DNA of 64,000 nucleotides from Bacteroidia bacterium (GCA_026391255.1 JAPLDU010000085.1:28891-92890), one strand, 5' to 3'; positions 29,579 to 40,794 are shown, counted from the first letter of the stretch. Notes: generated from the sequence alone by a model not told the origin. Numbers and translations are program-made.

Positions 29579-29884
29579 ATGAAAATTTCTGATTTAAAAG
29601 CAGAGCAGTTAGAACATGCATCTAACATGTTAAAAGCCATTGCACATCCGGTAAGGATTGCAATATTAAGTCACCTTGAAGACGGTAAAAAACTTACGGT
29701 CACCCAGATATATGAATTGCTGAACATTGAACAGTCGACCACTTCACACCATCTTGGAATTCTCAAGGATAAAGGAGTTCTTCTGTCACAAAGAGAGGGT
29801 AAGAATACCTATTATTACCTGAAGCATTCAAGTTTGTTTTCCATTATTAATTGTGTTAGTAAGGTAACCATGGAAGGCTTTTAG
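29579..29884 (+). CDS. ArsR family HTH transcriptional regulator
   Basis: 101 aa; MLKAIAHPVRIAILSHLEDGKKLTVTQIYELLNIEQSTTSHHLGILKDKGVLLSQREGKNTYYYL. Confidence 0.93.
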   Translation: MKISDLKAEQLEHASNMLKAIAHPVRIAILSHLEDGKKLTVTQIYELLNIEQSTTSHHLGILKDKGVLLSQREGKNTYYYLKHSSLFSIINCVSKVTMEGF

Positions 29885-29908
29885 AACTGCTTCTTCAAAA
29901 AAAAAGGA

Positions 29909-29949
29909 AAAAGCCAATCCGGAAAAAAACCCGATATTGGCTTTTTTTT
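29909..29949 (+). terminator. Rho-independent terminator after the ArsR gene
   Basis: aaaaagccaat...attggcttttttt stem-loop followed by a T-run. Confidence 0.75.
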
Positions 29950-29966
29950 ATGCAAATATATTCGAT

Positions 29967-30416
29967 ATGTCAGTAATCAGGGTAACCAGGGAGTTCCATT
30001 TTGAAATGGCACATGCACTGTGGAATTATGATGGTGATTGCAGGTACATTCACGGCCATTCCTACAGGCTTTTTGTCACGGTATCGGGCCGGCCAAACAC
30101 AGGTGACGATAATCCCAAAGCAGGGATGGTCATTGATTTTGGTGACCTGAAGAAGATAGTCCATGAAAATATCATTTCGCAATTTGATCATTCCTTGGCG
30201 ATCAACTCATTGGCCATCAATGACAATACTTCACCTTATAAACAAATGCCCGATAAATTGGTTGTACTGAACTTCCAGCCAACCTGCGAAAACCTGGTAA
30301 CTGACTTTGCCTTGCGGATTGCAGAAAAACTGCCCGGCCATCTTGTTCTTTTCAGTGTAAGGCTGCAGGAGACCGCAACATCCTGGGCCGAATGGTTTGC
30401 TTCCGATAATTCCTGA
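29967..30416 (+). CDS. queD: 6-carboxytetrahydropterin synthase (QueD family)
   Basis: MSVIRVTREFHFEMAHALWNYDGDCRYIHGHSYRLFVTV; zinc-binding His residues; start at 29967 rather than the TTG at 29937. Confidence 0.9.
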   Translation: MSVIRVTREFHFEMAHALWNYDGDCRYIHGHSYRLFVTVSGRPNTGDDNPKAGMVIDFGDLKKIVHENIISQFDHSLAINSLAINDNTSPYKQMPDKLVVLNFQPTCENLVTDFALRIAEKLPGHLVLFSVRLQETATSWAEWFASDNS

Positions 30417-30433
30417 TATTTATGTTTCAGATT

Positions 30434-33247
30434 ATGAATGAAAAAAGATTATTCCTTCTCGATGCTTATGCGCTGATATTCAGGGCATATTATGCCTTTA
30501 TCAAAAACCCGAGGATCACCTCAAAAGGACTGAATACTTCTGCTGTTTTCGGGTTTACCCTGGCGCTCGAGGAATTGCTGAGGAAGGAAAAACCTACTCA
30601 CATCGCAGTGGTTTTTGATCCGCCGGGCGGTACTTTCAGGCACCAGATGTACGAACAGTACAAGGCCCACAGGGATGAAACCCCCGAAGGTATTAAGGTG
30701 GCCGTTCCATTTATCAAAGAGATCATCAGCGCGTTTAAAATACCCATCATCGAAGTGCCCGGTTTTGAAGCTGATGATGTGATAGGCACCCTGGCAAAAA
30801 AAGCAGAAACCCTGAATTATACCACACTGATGATGACATCCGACAAAGACTACGGACAGCTTGTATCGGAACATATTTTTATGTTTAAACCGAAACGCCT
30901 GGGGAATGAAGTGGAAATCTGGGGAGTGGAAGAAGTCTGTAAAAACTTTGAGATCAATAATCCGCTCCAGGTGATTGATCTGCTTGCCTTGTGGGGCGAT
31001 GCATCCGATAATATCCCCGGGGTGAAGGGAATTGGTGAAAAAACCGCCGGAAAGCTGATCCGTGAATTCGGCAGTGTGGAAAAAATAATTGAGAATATTG
31101 ATAAACTGAAGGAAAAGGAAAGGGAGAAAATCCTGGCTTCCCTTGATGACCTTAAAATGTCAAAGGTTTTATCGACCATCAGGCTGGACGTACCGGTCGA
31201 ATTCGATGAGGATAAGCTGATCATGGAAGCGCCAGATGAGGAAAAACTGAGGAAAATATTTGCAGAACTTGAATTTAAGACTCTTGCCGATCGTTTCCTT
31301 GGTATCGGTAAGGTAATTCCTAATACAATTCCACCATCACCCGCTCAACCGGACCTTTTCAATACCGGGGTGCAGCCTGACCTTTTCAGCGTTCCGGCTG
31401 AAACTGAGTCTGTGATGGAAACCCCGGTCAACCTCAGCAATATCTCAACCATTGAACATACTTATCACCTGACAGATGATCATGAAAAACGCAGGTCGCT
31501 CATTGAATTGCTGATGAAGCAACCTGAATTTTGCTTTGATACCGAAACCACCGGACTTGATACCAGTACCGCCGAATTAGTGGGCATGTCATTTTCCTTC
31601 AAAGACCACGAAGCTTATTATATTCCAATTCCTGCCGATCAGTCCGAAGCATTGCAGATCATTCAGGAATTCAGACCTGTCTTTGAAAACCCGGCCATTC
31701 GTAAGATCGGGCAGAACATTAAATTCGACATGCTCATGCTTGGCAATTACGGGGTGGAAGTGAAGGGTGTGCTTTTTGATACTATGATTGCTCATTACCT
31801 GGTGCAGCCTGAGCTGAGGCATAATATGGATTTTCTTTCGGAGGTCTATCTTGGCTACAAACCGGTATCTATTGATGAACTCATTGGGAAAAAAGGGAAA
31901 GATCAGTTAAGCATGCGTTTTGTTGAAGTGGGTAAAATAAAGGAATATGCCGCCGAAGATGCTGATGTTACCTGGCAGCTTAAACCATTGCTCGAAAAAG
32001 AGCTGCAGAAATATCAAATGACCTCACTGGCCGGTGATATCGAGATGCCGCTGGTCAGGGTGCTTGCAGCCATTGAAAAAACAGGTGTTTCACTGAATGT
32101 TGATGCATTGAATGCATATGCTGTCGAATTAAACAGGAAAACAGCATTACTTGAATCAGAAATTCAACTTATGGCAGGCATACAGTTTAATATATCATCA
32201 CCCAAACAAATGGGTGAGGTGCTTTTCAACAAACTGAAGATCATTGATGATCCAAAGATGACCAGGACAAAGCAATTTGCCACCGGCGAGGAGGAATTAC
32301 AGAAAATGGCCGATAAGCATCCTATCATCAATAAAATTCTTGAATACCGTGGTTTTAAGAAATTGTTGTCGACCTATGTGGAAACATTGCCTAAGCTGAT
32401 CAGCCCGGTTACGGGGAAAATCCATACTTCCTACAACCAGGCTGTAACTTCCACCGGGAGGCTCAGTTCCAATAACCCCAATCTGCAGAACATTCCTGTG
32501 CGGGATGAGGAAGGAAGGGAGATTCGCAAAGCCTTTATTCCTTCGGGTTCTGACAATATTTTCATGGCAGCCGACTATTCACAGATCGAACTCAGGCTGA
32601 TGGCACACCTGAGCGAAGACAGCAGCATGATAGAAGCGTTCAGACAAAACACTGATATTCATGCGGCAACTGCTGCCAAAATATTTAAGATCAGCCTGGA
32701 CCAGGTGACCCGCGAAATGAGGTCGAAAGCCAAAGTTGCCAACTTCGGAATCATTTATGGTATTTCTGCTTTCGGCTTGTCACAACGCCTGAATATCACA
32801 CGCACTGAAGGCAAACAACTTATTGACGGGTATTTTGCCACTTATCCCGGTGTAAAAAAATACATGGACCATTGCATCATGAAAGCCAGGGAAGCAGGAT
32901 ATGTTGAGACCCTGCTTGGCAGACGGAGATACCTTGCAGATATTAATTCCCGTAATGCCGTAGTCAGGGGCTTTGCCGAGAGAAATGCCATCAATGCCCC
33001 TATCCAGGGCTCGGCTGCAGATATAATAAAAATTGCCATGGTCAGAATTTACAACCGGTTTGAATCATTGAAGCTACGGTCAAAGATGATCCTGCAGGTA
33101 CATGACGAACTTGATTTTGACGTGTACAAGCCTGAACTTGACCAGGTAAAAGAAATTGTAACCAGTGAAATGCAGAATGCCCTCGAAATGAAAGTCCCGC
33201 TGGTAGTTGAAATCGGCACAGGTAACAACTGGCTGGAAGCCCATTGA
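30434..33247 (+). CDS. polA: DNA polymerase I
   Basis: 5'-3' exonuclease (LLDAYALIFRAYYAF, VPGFEADDVIGTLA), 3'-5' exonuclease motif (FDTETTGLD) and pol motifs (AADYSQIELRLMAHLS, RSKAKVANFGIIYG, QVHDELDFDV). Track ORF starts at 30422. Confidence 0.97.
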   Translation: MNEKRLFLLDAYALIFRAYYAFIKNPRITSKGLNTSAVFGFTLALEELLRKEKPTHIAVVFDPPGGTFRHQMYEQYKAHRDETPEGIKVAVPFIKEIISAFKIPIIEVPGFEADDVIGTLAKKAETLNYTTLMMTSDKDYGQLVSEHIFMFKPKRLGNEVEIWGVEEVCKNFEINNPLQVIDLLALWGDASDNIPGVKGIGEKTAGKLIREFGSVEKIIENIDKLKEKEREKILASLDDLKMSKVLSTIRLDVPVEFDEDKLIMEAPDEEKLRKIFAELEFKTLADRFLGIGKVIPNTIPPSPAQPDLFNTGVQPDLFSVPAETESVMETPVNLSNISTIEHTYHLTDDHEKRRSLIELLMKQPEFCFDTETTGLDTSTAELVGMSFSFKDHEAYYIPIPADQSEALQIIQEFRPVFENPAIRKIGQNIKFDMLMLGNYGVEVKGVLFDTMIAHYLVQPELRHNMDFLSEVYLGYKPVSIDELIGKKGKDQLSMRFVEVGKIKEYAAEDADVTWQLKPLLEKELQKYQMTSLAGDIEMPLVRVLAAIEKTGVSLNVDALNAYAVELNRKTALLESEIQLMAGIQFNISSPKQMGEVLFNKLKIIDDPKMTRTKQFATGEEELQKMADKHPIINKILEYRGFKKLLSTYVETLPKLISPVTGKIHTSYNQAVTSTGRLSSNNPNLQNIPVRDEEGREIRKAFIPSGSDNIFMAADYSQIELRLMAHLSEDSSMIEAFRQNTDIHAATAAKIFKISLDQVTREMRSKAKVANFGIIYGISAFGLSQRLNITRTEGKQLIDGYFATYPGVKKYMDHCIMKAREAGYVETLLGRRRYLADINSRNAVVRGFAERNAINAPIQGSAADIIKIAMVRIYNRFESLKLRSKMILQVHDELDFDVYKPELDQVKEIVTSEMQNALEMKVPLVVEIGTGNNWLEAH

Positions 33248-33273
33248 TTCTGCAGAATAATCTCTAAATTAAA

Positions 33274-33706
33274 AAACTGTTTTGAATTTTAAATATTTAT
33301 GTTATATCATTCATATTCAACTTCTTTTGCTTGCCCAAAAGGGCACCACGAACGAGAATACAACATGCACTTTCGCAAGGCCTACGCGATCGGGTCTGTG
33401 CATGTTGTATTCCACACCGTTCGTGGACAGCCAACGCACAGGGCTTTCATGGTTAAATTTATGTAAAATAATATAGGAAAAGTTATTTTTTTCAAATATT
33501 TTCATAATAAATGAATGCGAAGCATAAAATAAAAAATTCCTTGTCAACGAATTGCTGTTTGAGTGAAGTCGAGGATGGTGTCTGAGCTTGCCGAAGACCG
33601 AGACGGAACGAGTTCAATTCGTTAAGTCTTTTTTGCTTACTTTTTGTGACGACAAAAAGTAAGAAGAAAAAAATACACAAAATCATCTGGTAAAAATTCA
33701 TAACAG
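33274..33706 (+). mobile_element. MITE-like modular element family A, copy A3
   Basis: aaactgttttgaatttt...ccacgaacgagaatacaacatgcac...gtgcatgttgtattccacaccgttcgtgg...ctttttgtgacgacaaaaag...attcataacag. Confidence 0.75.
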
Positions 33707-33729
33707 ATTCTAAATCATAGAAAAGTTAT

Positions 33730-35922
33730 ATGTCACATAAAAAGAAAGACAGAAAATCAAAAACACCGGAAAAGAAGGAGATCCGTAGCCGGATCATCGG
33801 ATGTTTCAATGATAATCCGTCAAAAGCATTTAATTACAAAGAGTTATCCAAAAAATTACAGATAGAAGTCCTTTCAGCAAGGCAGCTCATACCGGGCATT
33901 TTGGAAAAACTTGTCACTCTCGGTATCCTGGAAGAAATTTATACCGGAAAGTACCGGCTTAAAAGCAAAGTGGGCTATATTACCGGGATAATCCAGCTGA
34001 ACAATCGCGGAGAAGGGACTGTTGCATCCGAAGATATAAAAGAAGATGTTTACATCTCACCATCTAATCTGCACCATGCTCTTCACGGCGATAAAGCAAA
34101 AATATTCCTTTTTGCAAGGCGAAACAAGAATAACGTGGAAGGTGAAGTAGTGGAAATTATTGAAAGGGCAAAGACGAATTTTGTAGGTATTGTGGAAATC
34201 TCGAAAAATTTTGCCTTCATGGTGGCTGATTCGAGGAATATGCCATATGATATTTTCATACCACTTTCAAAGCTGAACGGGGCTTCTGATGGTCAGAAAG
34301 TGATTGCACAAATTACCGAATGGACAGCCAATGCTAAAAACCCCTTCGGTGAAATTATTGAAGTGCTTGGTAATGCAGGTGAACATGAGACCGAAACTCA
34401 TGCAATTCTTGCTGAATTTGATTTGCCGTACAGGTATCCTGAAGATGCGGAACGTTTTGCAGAAACAATTCCCGAAAAGATCAGCGAAGAAGAGATCTGT
34501 AAACGTCGTGATTTCAGGGAAATCCCGACGTTTACCATCGATCCGCAGGATGCCAAAGACTTTGACGATGCATTATCACTGAAGAAATTACCCGGTGGAA
34601 ACTGGGAAGTCGGTGTGCATATAGCCGATGTGACCCATTATGTCCATACTGATGATATTCTCGACAAAGAAGCGCTTAACCGTGCCACCTCGATCTACCT
34701 TGCTGACAGGGTAGTACCCATGTTACCGGAGAAATTATCCAATCATATCTGTTCTCTCAGGCCTCATGAAGAAAAACTTTGCTTTTCTGCCGTATTTGAA
34801 ATAAATGACAATACAGAAGTTATCAAAGAATGGTTCGGAAAGACAATTATCAATTCTGACAGGAGGTTTACTTACGAAGAAGCCCAGGAGATCATCGAAA
34901 CGGGCAATGGAGAATTATCGGATGAGATTCTTACACTTAACCGGCTTGCCAGGATAATGAGGGATCGCAGGTTTAAAAACGGAGCAATTTCATTTGAAAG
35001 GACGGAAGTTAAATTTCAGCTGAATGAAGATGGTAAACCAACCGGCATATATATCAAGGAAAACAAGGAATCAAACCAGCTTATTGAAGAATTTATGCTG
35101 CTTGCAAATAAACAGGTGGCTGAGAAGATTGGCAAAGTTGACAGGGGAAGGCAGGCAAGAACATTTGTTTACCGCGTACATGATGTTCCGGATCCTGAAA
35201 AAATGAAGGTATTCTCAAAGTTTATCAAACGTTTCGGATATACCATCAACCTCGGAAGTGGAATAGAAACTTCAAAGTCGATCAATAGTCTGCTGGATAA
35301 TGTCCAGGGGAAAAACGAACAGGACCTCATCGAAACCCTGGCTATCCGGTCAATGGCCAAAGCTGTTTATACCACAAAAAACATCGGCCATTACGGGCTT
35401 GGATTTCCTTATTACACTCATTTCACCTCGCCCATCAGGCGATACCCTGATATGATGGTGCACCGCCTGCTTGAAAAATACCTGGCAAATGGCAAATCAG
35501 TCAATGAAAGCAGGTACGAAGCAATGTGCAAGCACAGCTCCGAGATGGAACAACTTGCAGAGAAGGCAGAAAGAGCCTCAATAAAGTACAAGCAGGTCGA
35601 ATTCATGCTCGACAAAACGGGTATTTCATTTGCTGGTATCATTTCAGGCGTCACGGAATGGGGACTGTATGTCGAGATCATAGAGAATAAGATAGAAGGA
35701 ATGATCCCGATACGTGAACTGGAAGGTGATTTCTTCGTGCTTGATGAGCAGAACTACAGGCTGGTTGGCAAGTTTACCAGGAAAAAATATCAACTTGGAG
35801 ATAAATTAGATATAGAAGTTGTAAAATGCAATCTGCCCCGTCGTCAGCTTGATTTCAGGATTTATTCGGACAAATCTGTCAATCCTTCCGGGAAAAAATG
35901 GAACAGGCCGATAAAATATTAA
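33730..35922 (+). CDS. rnr: Ribonuclease R
   Basis: 730 aa; TIDPQDAKDFDDALSLKKL, VGVHIADVTHYV, ATSIYLADRVVPMLPEKLSNHICSLRP, FTSPIRRYPDMMVHRLL, C-terminal S1 domain. Confidence 0.97.
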   Translation: MSHKKKDRKSKTPEKKEIRSRIIGCFNDNPSKAFNYKELSKKLQIEVLSARQLIPGILEKLVTLGILEEIYTGKYRLKSKVGYITGIIQLNNRGEGTVASEDIKEDVYISPSNLHHALHGDKAKIFLFARRNKNNVEGEVVEIIERAKTNFVGIVEISKNFAFMVADSRNMPYDIFIPLSKLNGASDGQKVIAQITEWTANAKNPFGEIIEVLGNAGEHETETHAILAEFDLPYRYPEDAERFAETIPEKISEEEICKRRDFREIPTFTIDPQDAKDFDDALSLKKLPGGNWEVGVHIADVTHYVHTDDILDKEALNRATSIYLADRVVPMLPEKLSNHICSLRPHEEKLCFSAVFEINDNTEVIKEWFGKTIINSDRRFTYEEAQEIIETGNGELSDEILTLNRLARIMRDRRFKNGAISFERTEVKFQLNEDGKPTGIYIKENKESNQLIEEFMLLANKQVAEKIGKVDRGRQARTFVYRVHDVPDPEKMKVFSKFIKRFGYTINLGSGIETSKSINSLLDNVQGKNEQDLIETLAIRSMAKAVYTTKNIGHYGLGFPYYTHFTSPIRRYPDMMVHRLLEKYLANGKSVNESRYEAMCKHSSEMEQLAEKAERASIKYKQVEFMLDKTGISFAGIISGVTEWGLYVEIIENKIEGMIPIRELEGDFFVLDEQNYRLVGKFTRKKYQLGDKLDIEVVKCNLPRRQLDFRIYSDKSVNPSGKKWNRPIKY

Positions 35923-35949
35923 TTTGTTCCTGTTCATTATGTTCAATAT

Positions 35950-36060
35950 TTTGAATTCAGAATTTCGATTAACGAATTTCGATTTTTGATGTTATCTTTA
36001 AATCAGAGAATTACACATCCATCATAAATCAAAAATCGTTAATCCTTGTTCGTAAATCAT
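35950..36060 (+). repeat. Palindromic intergenic repeat family D
   Basis: gattaacgaatttcgatttttgatg...aaatcaaaaatcgttaatccttgttcgtaaatca; related copies at 2871-2945 and 61543-61630. Confidence 0.6.
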
Positions 36061-36159
36061 TATCATTGAATTTAAAACAGACTTTAATTACTATTTTTTG
36101 TTTCATTCTATCAATACGATTTTTCACTATCTTGGCCCAGGTATACAGGACAAATTAGG

Positions 36160-37629
36160 ATGAATATTTTTAACCTTCTGAATATTGATGCTGTTTGGGT
36201 ATTGATCATCGACATCATACTCCTGGCCATGGTTGCCTTTCCCATTACCATGATCATCCTCGAGAACAGGAACCCTATAAAAACACTCGCATGGATGCTC
36301 GTACTCCTTCTGCTTCCTTTCATCGGGTTGTTTCTGTATTTCTATTTCGGAAAGAATTACCGTAAGGTAAAAATATTTACCCGAAAAGAAGTCACGGATG
36401 CCGAAAGTTCAAAGGCATCACTCATTGAAATTGAGGTGGATCCTGCCAGTGTGATGGAAATGGAAGATGAAAGGATCAGGAGCAAGATTCACCTGATGAA
36501 ACTCCTGGTGAACAACAGTAAATCAATGCTCACAGGAAATAATTCCTTAAAGATCCTGAACTACGGGAAAAAGACTTTTGCTTCCATCATCCGCGACATT
36601 GAAAATGCAAAACATCATATCCATCTTGAGTTTTATATCATTGAGGATGATCATATCGGTAACACCATCAAAAATCACCTGATCAAAAAAGCGCGGGAAG
36701 GCATCGAAGTCAGAATTATTTATGATGATGTGGGAAGCTGGAGCCTCACAAAGCGGTTTATTGACCAGCTTAATTATGCCGGTGCACAGACTTATAGTTT
36801 CATGCCGGTGAAAACCTACCGTTTTGCCAACAAACTGAATTACCGCAACCACCGAAAAATTATTGTGATTGACGGAGCAATCGGTTATGTGGGAGGATTA
36901 AATATCGCCGACCGTTATGACCGTGACATGTCTGATCCTTCTTACTGGAGGGACACACACCTGAGAATTGAAGGAGATGCCGTAAAAAGCCTCCAGTTCA
37001 TCTTTCTCACCGATTGGTTTTTTATGAGCCGCAAGTTATTGAACGAAAAGGTTTATTTTCCTGTTAATCCAATCAAAGAAAAAAGACTGGTACAGATTTC
37101 TGCAAGCGGGCCTGACTCTGACTGGGCAAGCATTATGCAGACTTATTTTTCAGCCATTGCCACGGCGTATGAATACGTATATATCTCAACTCCTTATTTC
37201 CTGCCGAATGAAAGTATTCTCACTGCCCTGAAAACAGCCGCCCTGAGCGGCATTGATGTACGTATCATTCTTCCGAAACAGATTGATACCGTTCTTGCCA
37301 AATGGAGTTCACGTTCATACATCGAGGAATTGCTTGAATCCGGCATCAGGGTGTACTTTTACAAGAAAGGCTTTACACACAGTAAACTGCTGATAGTTGA
37401 TGACGTTTTTACCTCCATTGGCACAGCCAATATGGATGTACGCAGCTTTGACCAGAACTTTGAGGTAAATGCACTGGTCTACGACCGCAATATTGCCGAA
37501 GAAGTAAAATCATTGTTTTTTGAGGATTTAACAAACAGTGAATTGCTAAGCATCAACGAATATTCAAAACGACCGTTCAGTCAGAAACTGCGCGAATCGG
37601 TGGCAAGGTTGTTCAGCCCGCTTTTGTGA
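36160..37629 (+). CDS. cls: Cardiolipin synthase
   Basis: 489 aa; N-terminal TM segments; two HKD motifs (NHRKIIVIDGAIGYVGGLNIADRY; HSKLLIVDDVFTSIGTANMDVRSF). Confidence 0.95.
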   Translation: MNIFNLLNIDAVWVLIIDIILLAMVAFPITMIILENRNPIKTLAWMLVLLLLPFIGLFLYFYFGKNYRKVKIFTRKEVTDAESSKASLIEIEVDPASVMEMEDERIRSKIHLMKLLVNNSKSMLTGNNSLKILNYGKKTFASIIRDIENAKHHIHLEFYIIEDDHIGNTIKNHLIKKAREGIEVRIIYDDVGSWSLTKRFIDQLNYAGAQTYSFMPVKTYRFANKLNYRNHRKIIVIDGAIGYVGGLNIADRYDRDMSDPSYWRDTHLRIEGDAVKSLQFIFLTDWFFMSRKLLNEKVYFPVNPIKEKRLVQISASGPDSDWASIMQTYFSAIATAYEYVYISTPYFLPNESILTALKTAALSGIDVRIILPKQIDTVLAKWSSRSYIEELLESGIRVYFYKKGFTHSKLLIVDDVFTSIGTANMDVRSFDQNFEVNALVYDRNIAEEVKSLFFEDLTNSELLSINEYSKRPFSQKLRESVARLFSPLL

Positions 37630-37663
37630 TAATCAGAATTTGTCCATAAGGCCCGATATTAGG

Positions 37664-37978
37664 AATCTGTTTTAAATTTTTACCAGATAATTTTCAGCAT
37701 TTTTTCTTCTTACTTTTTGTCGTCACAAATAGTAAGCAAAAAAGACTTAACGTCCGCCACGGCGTTCGCCAAAGGCGTAGAACTCGTTCCGTCTCGGTCT
37801 TCGGCAAGCTCAGACACCATCCTCGACTTCACTCACACAGCAATTCGTTGATCAGGAATTTTTTATTTTATGCTTCGCACGCATTTATTTTGAAAATATT
37901 TAAAAAAATGACTTTCCCCATATTCTTTTTACAAAAATTTAACCACGAAAGCCCTGTGCGTTAGCCGTCCATGAACTT
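37664..37978 (-). mobile_element. MITE-like element family A, copy A4 (reverse orientation, truncated)
   Basis: aatctgttttaaattttta...cttactttttgtcgtcacaaatagtaag...ggtcttcggcaagctcagacacc...ttttatgcttcgcac...gccctgtgcgttagccgtcc. Confidence 0.7.
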
Positions 37979-38179
37979 TGCGATTTAGATATTAGAAGAT
38001 ATTATTATATCAAATGATCACGCGTACTTCTTAAATCTAAAATCGTTAACTTAGCGAAGCAGTCTCACGAACACCTAAAAATAAAAAAATGTTTGTGAGT
38101 TATCCTTGTTCTTAAATCAAAAAAGTATGATTTAAAGACAAACCTGATTATATTAAACTAAAATTATATTAAATCGAAA

Positions 38180-38345
38180 TTAATCTATTACATAAATCTT
38201 GATTATTCCACTAAATATCACTCGATTGTATTCGTAATTCGTAATTCTAAAATTAATATAATCTATTACATAAATCTTGATTATTCCACTAAATATCACT
38301 CGATTGTATTCGTAATTCGTAATTCGTAATTCTAAAATTAATAAA
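38180..38345 (+). repeat. Tandem duplication, ~80-bp unit
   Basis: aatctattacataaatcttgattattccactaaatatcactcgattgtattcgtaattcgtaattc...taaaattaat occurs twice, back to back. Confidence 0.9.
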
Positions 38346-38360
38346 ATTACAGGGATACCC

Positions 38361-40703
38361 TTATCTATCCGGCTTTATCCACTGGTTATTAATGAACAGG
38401 CATGAATCGGGAACCGCCGTGAGCCTGTATACGTCATTATTCGCCTCACGGATCAGGAGATCGTCAATGATAAATGAGGTTTTAAGTGCGTCATCCCCTT
38501 TAATGACAACCGACACAAGGTCAGACGGATTCTCTACTTTGAAATTCATCTCAAGCAATGTCCAGTCACCGTTAATTACCTGGCTGTATGCAGGATTGCC
38601 AATATTGGTCCATTTCTCAGTCTTTCCGTTGGTCTCAATAATGATGGTCATCAGGTTGAACCTGTCCTGCCCGTAGTTATCGCCGTTATTGTAAATCCAG
38701 TAACTCAACGAATATGACTTTGTGGGGTCAAAAGTGCCGGAGACAAAAGAGGCAAGTTTTGTATAGTCACGGAGATATCCTTTTGCAGCGCCTGTCTCGC
38801 CGTACCAGGTCTCCGATGGCATGGAATGAAAGTCATCAAAATAAATGAAAGAGGTTGTGTCGCTGACCTGAAAGCCATTCTTTCCTTCAAGGGCCGTAAG
38901 TTTCTTTTTGAATTCCTGCAACTCACGGGTAGAAGTATTCTCAAACAGTTCGGAACGGCTGATGGAATAAGCTGAAAAATCAATGGTAGCAAGAAGCAGA
39001 TGGCTACGTTTCAGAATATCATTTTCATATCCGGTAAGTTCTTCATTACTGCAAATGACAAGGAATGGCCTGTCATCTGTCATGTCAGCTTCAATTGTTT
39101 TTTTATAAAAACCCGGCGACATCAGTTGAACACATTTCCTAGCTTCAGGAATTGAAGTATGGGCCAGGTAACTGCCAACCAGCGGCTTGTGCAAACGGTA
39201 CGAAGCCAGCACACTCCATTTTAGGATTTTATCCGTGCCTTTCTGTTCAAAGTTCTCTGATCCTTTGTGGTAATAAGGAAGGGGAATGATCGCCTGGTAC
39301 TTTTCAATGCCAGGTATGTCCGATAAACGGCTGATCTCTGAATTTTCAATTGGATTAAACAGGTTTTTGATTCTTAATGCTCGTTCTGCAATACTCTGGT
39401 GGTAAGGGATTCCTTCGCAGAGATATGTGAGTGGGAGTAAACAGATGATCAAAGCCGGTATCTTCCATTTTCCGGAAATGAAATATTCCCGTGCCTGGTT
39501 CAGCTTGTAGACTGACCAAATGGTAATTGCATAAAACAGTATCCAGGTAAAACGGCCGGAAGCCCTGAACTGTTTAATAAAAGGAAACCAGTTAAGTAAA
39601 AAACCCATGTTCAGCCGGAAAGGAAACCCCATGGAAAATAAAAAGAAAATGATTCCCGTGATCATTAGCGAAGTCAGGATCAGTGGCCTGTTCTTCCATC
39701 CGTGGAAACTGTAAATACCTTTGCCGATTACACGGCAGATATAAATAAACCATGAAACCAGGATAACTGCCAGCGATAACACTCCGATATAGGCATATCC
39801 TTCATATTTAAAATTATCGTAAGGAATTACGGATGATATGATTTTCTGCTCCATGGCGCTGTTTGGAAGGAATACAGACTTCAGGTCGGCATTATAAACC
39901 AGGAAACCATAGGGATTGGTAGTTCTTCCGGTATGATGGTCGGTTAAGGTAACCAGTAGTTTGAAAGCAAGCAAAGGCAAGGCCACGCTGATAAACAGTT
40001 TTGTATAATTGATCAGGCTCATTCTTAAATCCCTGAACTGCAGGATATAGGTGATCAGCCAATGGAACAACACCAATATTACCGAGATAATTCCCAGGTA
40101 TGGATGAACACAAAACCAGCAAAAACAAATGATAAAGAAGACGAAAGAAAGTAGTAATTTCCTTCCTGACGATTCTGCAACGATGATCAGATATATGGTC
40201 AGAGGGATAAAAAAGCTGAAAGCCAATGAAAAATGTCCGCCCATCCTTTGAACCTGTGGTGCCAGGAATGATATGCACAAAGAAGCAATAACAGCTAACA
40301 AATAATTAATTTTCAGCCTATTAAATATAAGAAATAAAAAGCAGGACGAAACAAGTACTGACAGCAACATCAGCATATTGGTGATTCCCACCGGGTGATC
40401 CGCAACAGTGGGAAAAACTTTTCCTGTCAGCCGGGCAATTGAGGCAAACAGAGGCATATTTACCGAATAGAAAATACTCTCTCCATAAGGATAATTCATA
40501 CCGTCGAACTGGAAAAAATCCTTGTCGTACCTGGCATGCCAGCCAAAATTATAATAGCTGCTGATACCATCTCCGGTATCACTGAAAAGATATTTATCAG
40601 GATGAAAAACCAGGTCACCGTATAATATTGTCAGGATGATAAATGAAATCGCCACTGTCAATATCACTAACAGGCCGGTACTTTTGAATTTCCCTGTTTT
40701 CAT
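38361..40703 (-). CDS. Multi-pass membrane protein with C-terminal extracytoplasmic domain, glycosyltransferase-like topology, hypothetical
   Basis: 780 aa; many TM segments; YLFSDTGDGISSYYNFGWHARYDKDFFQFDGMNYPYGES N-terminal loop. Confidence 0.65.
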   Translation of the reverse strand: MKTGKFKSTGLLVILTVAISFIILTILYGDLVFHPDKYLFSDTGDGISSYYNFGWHARYDKDFFQFDGMNYPYGESIFYSVNMPLFASIARLTGKVFPTVADHPVGITNMLMLLSVLVSSCFLFLIFNRLKINYLLAVIASLCISFLAPQVQRMGGHFSLAFSFFIPLTIYLIIVAESSGRKLLLSFVFFIICFCWFCVHPYLGIISVILVLFHWLITYILQFRDLRMSLINYTKLFISVALPLLAFKLLVTLTDHHTGRTTNPYGFLVYNADLKSVFLPNSAMEQKIISSVIPYDNFKYEGYAYIGVLSLAVILVSWFIYICRVIGKGIYSFHGWKNRPLILTSLMITGIIFFLFSMGFPFRLNMGFLLNWFPFIKQFRASGRFTWILFYAITIWSVYKLNQAREYFISGKWKIPALIICLLPLTYLCEGIPYHQSIAERALRIKNLFNPIENSEISRLSDIPGIEKYQAIIPLPYYHKGSENFEQKGTDKILKWSVLASYRLHKPLVGSYLAHTSIPEARKCVQLMSPGFYKKTIEADMTDDRPFLVICSNEELTGYENDILKRSHLLLATIDFSAYSISRSELFENTSTRELQEFKKKLTALEGKNGFQVSDTTSFIYFDDFHSMPSETWYGETGAAKGYLRDYTKLASFVSGTFDPTKSYSLSYWIYNNGDNYGQDRFNLMTIIIETNGKTEKWTNIGNPAYSQVINGDWTLLEMNFKVENPSDLVSVVIKGDDALKTSFIIDDLLIREANNDVYRLTAVPDSCLFINNQWIKPDR

Positions 40704-40794
40704 ATCATATTCCCACGGGAAGGTCTGGTTCCCTGTAAAATAATTATATGAGGTTTTTTGTGGCTAATATTTTTGAATATTAAAATTCAGTATC

